DNA of 25,000 bases, taken from Prorocentrum cordatum. Lineage: Eukaryota > Sar > Dinophyceae > Prorocentrales > Prorocentraceae. Shown in pieces: positions 17,668 to 24,620 of this stretch; position 1 is the first letter of the stretch; each line of letters starts with the position of its first letter. The translations under genes were made by a program, and so were the position numbers. The stretch lies in NCBI GenBank assembly GCA_963575745.1, contig CAUYUJ010019879.1, positions 65,527 through 90,526 on the forward strand, written 5' to 3'. A model generated the notes under the pieces. It did no database searches. It saw nothing but the letters and a program-made list of their open reading frames with translations, and was not told the origin of the DNA.

Positions 17668-18539
17668 AACCCCGAGATTTCCGTCGTGCCTAAGGCGGCC
17701 GCACCGCCCGTGCAGCCCGGTTTCGCTGGCGCTGCCGACGGCGCGGGCGCGCGCGTCTCCCCGGGAGCTGCGTCGATCTCCGCGAGCCCAACTTTTCCCG
17801 CTGAGACCGCGTCCCCTATAACAATGCCGCACGGCGAGGATCCGACGCTGAGCCGGCGCTTCACGAAGGAGATATGACGGTCGGACCGGGAGCGGCAAAC
17901 TTTCGCGCTCGCTCGCGGCCGCCGTTTTCCCGTGGTTTCAAGCAGCTTCGTCCCCAGGACCAGGGCCCCGCGGGTAGAATGAGAAGAATTCATCATGCCA
18001 CGGAGAGATTGGGGGTTCCTCTGCACCTGCCGGATGAGCAGCGGACAACAATCTGCCAAGATACGCCTTCGGGCCTCAGTAGGCGAATTGACGAGGCGCA
18101 TCGGTCGGGCCCTGCACCCCCGAACATCGCTGCATTGCGAGGGCTGACCTTCGACGCCCTGAGAGAAAACGCCATGCTCGCCCAAGACCCTGCGCTTGCA
18201 TTCTTGGGCGGGCTCGAGGACGACGAACTCCAACGAGCAATCCAGCATCTCCGTGCGAGGTACTTTTTGGGCGACCGCCCTGCGAACATGACGCAGTCTG
18301 CCTACGCCGCCTCGCCCCCTCTCGCGATGTCGGCCGAAGTTCCCGTTCGCACAGCTGCCCAAGATGACGGCGACCCTCCTGCGTCGGGCGAAGACCGTTC
18401 ATGGCAGCTGCGCAGCCGTCGCGACACGGACAAAGCGAAAACCATTGGGCTACATGCGATCTATCTTACACAACACTGTTCGGACTCTGCGCGCTCGCCA
18501 GGAGGACGGGTCTACTTCGGAGACCGTGGAAAAACTTAA
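17668..18539 (+). pseudogene. Coding-like fragments around 18 kb
   Basis: A first piece (17668-17877) starts PEISVVPKAAAPPVQPGFAG and is a small-residue linker. Overlapping its stop by a few bases, a second frame (17874-18539) contains a strongly helix-like segment, NIAALRGLTFDALRENAMLA, then FLGGLEDDELQRAIQHLRAR and YFLGDRPANMTQSAY. Its credibility falls after about 18425, where the adjacent frame continues. The segment reads like a folded domain but I cannot name it. Confidence 0.45.
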
Positions 18540-18745
18540 AACTGACGGGTTCGCGCATTCCGCGGCCGCCCTGGCGTCGCGCGGCTCAGCCGCGCCCCCG
18601 CCAGGCACCGGGGAGATCATCGGCCTCGAGGCCAACGACTTGGATCTATTGGGCGACTCGCAACTCGCAGAGGACTGGCGCGCGTTCTTGAACCCTCCTG
18701 CCCCGCGCAACACAGTCATTGACGAGGCTCGAGGTCAGACGCTAA
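18430..18745 (+). pseudogene. Coding-like fragment with in-frame hairpin
   Basis: The frame includes SETVEKLKTDGFAHSAAALA and, after a GSAAPPPG linker, GLEANDLDLLGDSQLAEDWR followed by AFLNPPAPRNTVIDEA. The linker is encoded by the 7-bp-stem hairpin GCGCGGC-TCA-GCCGCGC at 18579-18595, and the same frame continues on both sides of it. After about 18745 another frame (offset by two) becomes more convincing. Unrecognised family. Confidence 0.4.
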
Positions 18746-19268
18746 CGCTGGCGAGGACGACGATCGCATCGCCCAGTTCCCTTGTTCTATCGCGCGCGCC
18801 AGGGACACTCAGGCTCTGTCCCCGGCATCGAGCGCACGCATGCCCCGCGCGAGCCAGGCTTGGCAAGGTGCCGCGGACCCTCGCTGCATGTCACGAGCAT
18901 TAACGCACTGATGACATCAGTACTGGATGATGGTGACATTCAGCTCCCTGGCCGAGACGAGGGGCTGTGCCGCGAGGGCGGCCGTGGGCCATGGGCCCCT
19001 CCGAAATGTCCCGACGAAGCGCGATCCACCAGTGGGGCGGGGCAGACGCCGCCCCTCCTGGCTCAGCCAGCGCAGGGGCGGCGACCCCCCGCCAGCCAGG
19101 AAATATCTCAGCCCCGGCGTCCGTCCTGAGGAGCAGGAGCCCCCGTGCACAGGATCGTGGCCAGCCCAGAGCGCCTCGCTGCTCTGCGACATTGCTCGCG
19201 TCCACAGGACGGATCGGGCCTTCGCCGTCGTCTTCAATGGGCGCGTGACGGGGCGGCTCCAAGATTGA
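18741..19268 (+). pseudogene. Coding-like fragment interrupted by double TGA
   Basis: One frame reads AGEDDDRIAQFPCSIARARD through to ADPRCMSRALTH, meets two adjacent TGA codons at 18909-18914, and continues in the same frame with VTFSSLAETRGCAARAAVGH and later SASLLCDIARVHRTDRAFAV, then VFNGRVTG, to a TGA at 19266. Protein-like sequence on both sides of the stops suggests a decayed gene, though a short intron cannot be excluded. The strongest hairpin of the region (19048-19082) lies inside it. Confidence 0.4.
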
Positions 19269-19386
19269 ATATGTCGCGAAGGCACGCTAGTTCGGGTTTC
19301 TTGACATCGCTCGGGTTGTCCAGCTTATTCGGGTCAAAGACCCCAGCGCTGATGTGCCGCTGGTTGTGCGGTCGTTGATTCCCCCC
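19249..19386 (+). pseudogene. Coding-like fragment ending at a C8 run
   Basis: The frame reads SKIEYVAKAR, a TAG at 19288-19290, then FGFLDIARVVQLIRVKDPSA and DVPLVVRSLIPP up to a run of eight C at 19381-19388. Beyond the run this frame soon stops, but the next frame is strongly protein-like (QDWAPLEVAFSHDAIVGRAQ). A run of seven C would join them, so this is a probable single-base indel, either in the genome or in the assembly. Confidence 0.5.
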
Positions 19387-19387
19387 C

Positions 19388-20326
19388 CAAGACTGGGCCC
19401 CACTTGAGGTTGCATTCTCCCACGATGCAATCGTTGGGCGGGCGCAAACATATGAGACTATCGTGCCCGCAGACAGTTTGTGGAATGAAGACAAACTGAG
19501 AATCCTACAAACTCCGCCGTGGAATGGCGACGGGCGAAATATCTGTGCAAACTTCCATTCGGTGCGAGCGGGCATTGGACATTGCCACTCCTGTCGCGCC
19601 GCTGTGCCGCGACGCTACAACGCGCGGGAAAGTTATCTCACCAACCCCGGCACGAAGGCTATTGCGGAGGCACTCTGGAGGGCAGGCATGGAGCTCGTTG
19701 CCGCGGACCCTCCGAATTTCAACAAAGACGAGCCTGCGGTGAACAAAGAGCGCCTGAAGCGCCAGCGGAAGAGTTCCACGGGCGCAATGAACAATCTCAC
19801 AAAGACAGAGCAGCATATGCGAACATGGGTTGATAATCAGGACGACATTCGCCTTCGTCTGGCCGCTGGCGGCCAGGCGTTCGATAACCGGCAGCCAGGC
19901 GCCGCTCCAGCCTGGAAGCCAACCTGTGAAGCGGCTCAGCCGCCCGCACGCCGTGAGCCTTCCCTCAAATTCCTCGAACCCCTGAAGCTTCGCTTCGCGG
20001 GCCGGCTCGAGCACGCGGCGAATCGCGGGAGGCGGCCGCCTCCCACCACAGCAGAATGGTGGCCCCTTGCGTGGTCTTTCGGGGTCGACCAGCTTGCCCG
20101 CCCCCTCAAGTGCCCTGCTCTCTCCGTCTTCGACTGGCCGAATCTCGATGACGAACAGGTTGTGCCTCCTGACGGGCGGGACATTTGGGCAGAGAGCAAA
20201 GAGGCGGAGGGCGAAGTTCCCGCGATCCAGACGATCATCGCGCGATTAAATCGCGGCGATGAGCCGGCCGCGAACGCAGGGAGCCCAGCTGCCAGCCCAA
20301 TCCTCCGCATGCGGTTGCGCCCCTAG
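19388..20326 (+). pseudogene. Longest clean coding-like fragment, Cys/His cluster
   Basis: About 312 residues with balanced composition. Near the start, ETIVPADSLWNEDKLRILQT is followed by a compact Cys/His cluster (C-x3-H-x7-HCHSC) that could bind zinc. The middle is Lys/Arg/Asn-rich (NKERLKRQRKSSTGAMNNLT), and the later part has FDWPNLDDEQVVPPDGRDIW. A hairpin at 19931-19943 encodes an AQPP linker, and CTGGCCG/CGGCCAG at 19859-19876 encodes AAGG. No start codon is certain, because the frame continues from the previous fragment across the C8 run. I see no reverse transcriptase, integrase, protease or transposase motif. Gag/ORF1-like is a guess. Confidence 0.5.
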
Positions 20327-20355
20327 GCAACCGCCCTTATCGAACCTCCAAGTCA

Positions 20356-20815
20356 GTGTCAAGACGCAACAAGATTGCCGAACGGCCCCGGGGCGTTGCG
20401 CCCCAAGCAGGATCCGCGATCCCACGGCGCATCGGGTGGAACCGTTCTGGATCAGATCCCTTTTCGGGGACGCAGCGCTGGCTTGACCTCGCCCCCCGTG
20501 GAGGCGGGGAGATAGTGCAAGAGATAATGCCCTCCTTCGTCGTTGATGGTCTGCACGTCGCCTTTCCCAACCAAGATGTGAGCCGTCTTGTGCAAGCTGG
20601 GGGGCTCGGCCCTAAGCGGCGGCGGATCGACGCCTGCGCGCTCGACTGCCGCATCAGGTCGGCGATTCAATCGTCAGATCTGGCGGAGGAATGGACAGAA
20701 GGCCCCGGCCCGGGAGCGCGTTGCGAAGTTCGACGCGTCTATGGTGAAATCCAGAATGCCTGGCGTTTCTCACCTCAGAAGGTGGCGCTGACCCTAGTGA
20801 GAGACGCCTTGCCAC
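20356..20815 (+). pseudogene. Coding-like fragment, unknown family
   Basis: The frame contains WLDLAPRGGGEIVQEIMPSF, VVDGLHVAFPNQDVSRLVQA and YGEIQNAWRFSPQKVALTLV followed by RDALPR. These are balanced and fold-like. The frame stays open to 20994 but becomes Arg-rich and unconvincing after about 20820, where the next fragment's frame takes over. The change falls just before the hairpin at 20863-20879. Confidence 0.45.
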
Positions 20816-20821
20816 GGGTCG

Positions 20822-21802
20822 TTGTGGTCCTGTTGTCGCAACCACGGCTGTCGGAATTCGGCGGTCGGCTCAGCCGATCTGCCCGCCGAGGCCTCCGGCG
20901 GCTCCGCCGCTTCGGGGGCCGACGCAGTCATGGCATCAGAGTCTCCGCCGCCCCCTGGGCCCTCTTCAGGAGCCCAACCGAGAACGCCCGATGATCTAGG
21001 GCGAGGGGAAGCGAAAGGAGGCAAGGGCGAAGGCGCGCGTGCACCCGCGACGCCCCAGAGACGCCCCTCGCAGCCCCGCGATGTTGCGCGGTCGAATTGG
21101 TCTCGGGCGACAGCGTGCAGATCCAGCCTGCGCGGCGAAGTCCGCGCAAAGGCCGACCCTGCCAAGCCGCCTCGCGCGCCGCGGGGGCCCAGAACCCCCC
21201 CTGTTCCCGAGGGCGCGGCATCCGCCGGCTCAGCCGCGACGGCCGCCGAGCCCCCGAGGGGCGCCGCGTCGGCGGCGCCCTTCGTGGCAACGGGCGAGAG
21301 GGGTCAGCCCGTGCGGGCGGGCGAGCTGGAGCGGCGCTGCGCGCCTGCGAGCGACGAGGGCAGCTGCCGCTACGGCGGCGGCTGGGACATTTCGCGGGGC
21401 TACCCTGACAAGGACAACCGCGGCAGCATCTGCGGCTACTGGGCCCGCGTCAGCCGCCACGGTCTGAAGGCTGGCAGTTCCGACGCATGGAAGTGGTTCG
21501 ACTTGCCGACGTGCAGCAATCTCTGCGCTGACTCTGCTGCGCCACCTACGCCGCCGCCGGCCGCGCCTGAACTACCAATTCGACCTGCAGGATACACCGA
21601 CGCCAGGCTGCACGGGGGCGACGTGGCGCCGAAAGCAAAGGCGGCTGGCAAGAACAAGAACAAGGACAAGGGCATTGACAAGGGTACGGGAAAAGGCAAG
21701 GACCGCAGAGGACAATGCCCTTACGATCAGGCCCAATGGAGTAGGCAGTGGAACCGCGACTGGAACCATCAGCAATGGCGATGCGATAGCTGGTGGAGAT
21801 GA
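20822..21802 (+). CDS. Hypothetical protein C-terminus: Cys motif, Lys/Gly linker, Trp-rich tail
   Basis: A 326-residue frame, convincing from about residue 17. Residues 17-165 are a Gly/Ser/Ala/Pro/Arg linker. Residues 170-236 are a compact region with five Cys spaced C-x8-C-x21-C-x26-C-x3-C (173, 182, 204, 231, 235) and aromatic clusters including CGYWARVSRHG and AWKWFDLP, suggesting a small disulfide or metal-stabilised domain. Residues 271-297 are Lys/Gly/Asp repeats (KNKNKDKGIDKGTGKGK), and residues 300-326 are Trp/Gln/Arg-rich with six Trp, ending SWWR and TGA at 21802. Basic KG and Trp/Arg tails suggest RNA or DNA binding, but that is inference. The start is unknown because the frame joins the 20356 fragment by a shift. 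Hairpins at 20863, 20897, 21226 and 21259 lie in the linker. Confidence 0.5.
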   Translation: MWSCCRNHGCRNSAVGSADLPAEASGGSAASGADAVMASESPPPPGPSSGAQPRTPDDLGRGEAKGGKGEGARAPATPQRRPSQPRDVARSNWSRATACRSSLRGEVRAKADPAKPPRAPRGPRTPPVPEGAASAGSAATAAEPPRGAASAAPFVATGERGQPVRAGELERRCAPASDEGSCRYGGGWDISRGYPDKDNRGSICGYWARVSRHGLKAGSSDAWKWFDLPTCSNLCADSAAPPTPPPAAPELPIRPAGYTDARLHGGDVAPKAKAAGKNKNKDKGIDKGTGKGKDRRGQCPYDQAQWSRQWNRDWNHQQWRCDSWWR

Positions 21803-22400
21803 ACGAATGCAGATGTTCTGGTACGACTAAGCCGTTCCCAGACCAACACCGCTCGGCTTCGCCGATGCGGCGTGCGTGAGGACAGGCGGAGAAGATCCTC
21901 GAGATCTGAGCTGACGCGCGGATGTAGCTTCGTGGGGTGCGTCGGGCTGCCTCGGCCCATCGTCCCTCGGTGCCTCGGTTGAGCTTTAACATGTGTGTTT
22001 TGGGGTTGGCTCCCGAGGATTACAGGCCGAGTGGGTGTAGGCTGACGCAGGCCCACTCATCCCGCCGCGGGGGGAATTTGTACGCTCCTCTCCGCACCCT
22101 CACCATACCGCTGCTCCTCCTTGCCCTTTTTATGCGCACATGGGCCATCCGCAGCCATCTTCACAACTAGGAAGATCAAGGATAAAGGAGCGTGCCGCCG
22201 CGCGCGCGCCGAGCGGCGTCTCCCTTGTCGTCGTCGTGTCGTCGGCCGGCCGGCCTCCTCCCTACCACACATCTCTCTTATCCGCTGAACTCCCCTGCCA
22301 TGCCCTCGTTGGAGCCTGCGCATTCCTCACGAAACCTACCTTCACGGAATCAGGAGACCCTAACGGAACATATTGCAGAAATAGCTAACATCCAGGCAAA
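21803..22400. other. Region downstream of the coding-like block
   Basis: The TTC hairpin lies at its start (21849-21870). The rest is ordinary mixed sequence with no convincing frame, RNA gene or repeat match that I can see. It may include 3' untranslated sequence of the 20.8-21.8 kb frame. It ends at the ATC array. Confidence 0.4.
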
Positions 22401-22402
22401 AA

Positions 22403-22995
22403 GCTCCTCCTCCTCCTTCCCCATCCGGATCATCATCATCAGCATCATCATTATCACCTTTACCATCCTCGTCCTCGTCCCGTTCATGATCATCGTCACC
22501 ACCACCACCATCATCATCAACATCATCATCATCATCGTGATCGTCGTCATGGTCGTCGTCATCGTCATCGTCATCATCGCCATCGCCATCGTCATCACCA
22601 ACAACATTACCATACTCATCGACATCGTCATCATCAGCAGCAGCATCATCATTGTCATCCCCATCACCATCACCATCACAATCACCACTACCACCACCAC
22701 CATCATCATCAGCATCATCAACATCATCAGCATCCCCACCACCACCACCACGTCCACCACCACTACCACCATCATCGCGATCATCATCATAATCATCATC
22801 ACCACCATCATCATCACCGTCATCATTATAATCATCATCGTCGTCATCATCATTATCATCGCCGTTGTCATGCTGTTCATCTCTCGCGTGCGGCACAGTC
22901 CTCCTCATCATCACAATGCTTCCTCTCCCCATCCCCAGCATCATCCTCTGGTCATCGTCACCACCATCATCATCATCATCACCATCATCGTCATA

Positions 22996-23030
<35 letters not shown>

Positions 23031-23285
23031 AATCATCATCACCATCACTATCACCGTCACCATCAACATGTTCACCATCATCATCATCGACATTACTATC
23101 GCCATCACCATCATCCTCATCACCATCACAGCATCAACATCCACATCCGCATCAGCACCGTCGCCGTCATCGTCACCATCACAATCATCATCATAATCGT
23201 CATCGTCGACGTCATCATCATCAGCATCAGCATCGACATCATCATCAACAGCAACATCATCATCATGGTCAACATCGTCCTCATC
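22403..23285. repeat. ATC/CAT triplet array, about 880 bp
   Basis: Degenerate CAT/ATC/GTC units with few interruptions, the longest triplet tract in the window. A non-repeat island at about 22865-22945 (TTGTCATGCTGTTCATCTCT onward) interrupts it. The open frames across it are poly-Ile/Val/Thr forward and poly-Met or poly-Asp in reverse and are rejected as genes. Confidence 0.95.
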
Positions 23286-23310
23286 AATTCGAGCAACTGC
23301 CACCGATGAT

Positions 23311-23356
23311 GCTAGGCTGGTACGGTGGCGGGACTTGCCGCAGGCAGCTGGATACG
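23311..23356 (+). repeat. 46-bp direct repeat, copy 1
   Basis: It contains GGTGGCGGGACTTGCCGCAG followed by GCAGCTGGATACG and matches 24541-24586 at about 37 of 46 positions. The two copies are 1.2 kb apart in the same orientation. Confidence 0.6.
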
Positions 23357-23379
23357 TAATGGCGATGGGGGAAAGAGAG

Positions 23380-23605
23380 GCTGACGATGGGGACGGTCAT
23401 GATAACGATGAGGCAGCAATAGCTTCGACGAGAACGAAGATGATGGAGATGATGATGACGATGGTGGCGATGATGAGGCAAATCCAATCATGACGGTGAG
23501 GATGAGGAAGTTGGATGACGATGACGACGGCGATGATGGTGATGACGCTAACGATGATGGCGACGATGGCGGTGATGGAGGCGAGGATGAGGATGAAAAC
23601 AGCGA
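23380..23605. repeat. GAT triplet array
   Basis: GAT/GAC/GAG units, complementary in sense to the ATC array just upstream. The inverted family-D copy ends at its right edge, as family D copy 1 does at the 13.8-kb array. Confidence 0.9.
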
Positions 23606-23750
23606 CAAAAAAACACTACGAACCTGCGTGCATGCAAATTCATAGCAACCTTTCTACCGCTATGAACCTGCATGCATGCAAAGTTCGTCAGGGAACGAAA
23701 ACATAACAAACTTAGCACTATTGGCTCGTCATCTACCGCCTGATCCTTCA
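23590..23750 (-). mobile_element. Family-D repeat, copy 2 (inverted)
   Basis: On the minus strand: CGGTAGATGACGAGCCAATA, GCATGCATGCAGGTTC, GCATGCACGCAGGTTCG, TAGTGTTTTTTTGTCGC and CATCCTCATCC, then the triplet array. The same landmarks in the same order occur in copy 1 at 13691-13800. Here the GCATGCANGCAGGTTC phrase is duplicated, and 23621-23649 and 23662-23690 also form an imperfect inverted repeat around it. Confidence 0.65.
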
Positions 23751-23761
23751 GAGCCGCAGTA

Positions 23762-23900
23762 TAGCCCCAAGACGGCCCAGAGTGGCCCCCCAGACGGACT
23801 GCCGAATGTGCTAGACTGCCGAAGAGCGCCCTGAGACAGCCACAGGAGCGCTCAAGCGTCCTCGACATGCTCCCAGGAGGCCTCCAAGCGCTCACAAAGA
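23762..23900 (+). repeat. 11-bp satellite, block 4 (strongly diverged)
   Basis: Phrases CCCCAAGACGGC, CCCAGAGTGGCC and GGCCTCCAAGCGC resemble the CCAAGAGGC satellite but spacing is irregular. A further CCCCAAGAGGCCC occurs at about 24019. The match to blocks 1-3 is suggestive only. Confidence 0.45.
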
Positions 23901-23907
23901 AGCCTTA

Positions 23908-24018
23908 AGTCGGGCCTGTCCCCCTGCAGGGGGATTTTGGACGGAAGAAATACTTCCCAAATACCCCCCCAAAATATTCAAAAATGGTCAAAAAATAGTC
24001 CCCAGATTTTTTGTTGCA
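23908..24018 (+). mobile_element. Family-B element, left part only
   Basis: AGTCGGGCCTGTCCCCCTGC followed by AGGGGGATTTTGG is a near-consensus left end, and AAAAATAGTCCCCAGATTTT near 23992 is the internal family motif. No right terminus follows; satellite-like CCCCAAGAGGCCC begins instead. It is probably a truncated copy. The 24036-24153 stretch beyond it shows no gene. Confidence 0.65.
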
Positions 24019-24153
24019 GCCCCAAGAGGCCCATTAGAGGAAGCTGGAAGCTGAACTGGCCTGCCGCTGAAGAGGCAGGTCGCCCAAGAGGGGAGGAGGG
24101 AACAAGAGGACGAGCGGAACACGACTGCGAACGGCGAGGAGAGAAACCCTGAC

Positions 24154-24325
24154 ACGACGCGGAAGACCGTGCCACGCTATAACGACGCGGAAGACCGTGC
24201 CACACTATACTAGCGCGGGAGTGGTGCCACACGATACCAGCACTAGCACTAGCACATAATATACTAGCACCTGGTACCAGCATGTGATACTAGCACGAGG
24301 TACTAGCATGATACTAGCACGGATC
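24154..24325 (+). repeat. Small tandem repeats (GACGCGGAAGACCGTGCCAC; ACTAGCAC)
   Basis: GACGCGGAAGACCGTGCCAC occurs twice at about 24155 and 24184, with a diverged third. It is followed by about eight copies of a TACTAGCAC-type unit up to about 24320. The second unit may derive from the junction CTATACTAGCGC in the first. The downstream 24326-24540 contains GGAAGT-type short repeats and no supported gene. Confidence 0.8.
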
Positions 24326-24540
24326 AGGATGCGTTCCGGGAGCTGCGGGAGATCTAGCAACCATCATTTCTGCAGCCCGTGTGGAACGTTGGGAAGTGTT
24401 TTGGAAGTCGCGGAAGTCTTGGAACGCATCGTTCTCATGACCTCAGGCTCCGCAGAGCCACGGCTCTCCCAAGCCTCGGGGCACGAGGTGCCACACGTTA
24501 CGGCTTCCTGAGCGCTCCTCAAACGGTCGCCACCCAGATT

Positions 24541-24586
24541 GCTGCGCTGGCAATGTGGCGGGACAGGCCGCAGGCAGCTTGATATG
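24541..24586 (+). repeat. 46-bp direct repeat, copy 2
   Basis: TGTGGCGGGACAGGCCGCAG followed by GCAGCTTGATATG, matching 23311-23356. It lies 35 bp beyond the stop codon of the glycosyltransferase fragment, so it may fall in that gene's 3' untranslated region. Confidence 0.6.
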
Positions 24587-24620
24587 CCATGCGGAAAACA
24601 AGGGTGGAACTCCTGCAGAC

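Larger units (their letters stand above)
16395..21870. repeat. Dispersed triloop hairpins, GGC-TCA-GCC core
   Basis: Short inverted repeats with mostly three-base loops recur through the broken coding region. TCA-loop copies: 16484-16500 (7-bp stem), 16638 (imperfect), 17066-17074 (3 bp), 18579-18595 (7 bp), 19058-19070 (5 bp inside a 9-bp outer stem, 19048-19082), 19931-19943 (5 bp), 20863-20879 (7 bp with one G-T pair), 21226-21236 (4 bp). Variants: loop TCC at 16548-16562 and 20897-20910, TTC at 19984-19996 and 21849-21870, AGC at 16740-16754, TAA at 20241-20255, GTCG at 21259-21280. Confidence 0.75.

Noticed and set aside
22192-23303. Ile/Val/Thr-rich and Asp-rich frames
   Set aside because: They are direct translations of the ATC/CAT array.
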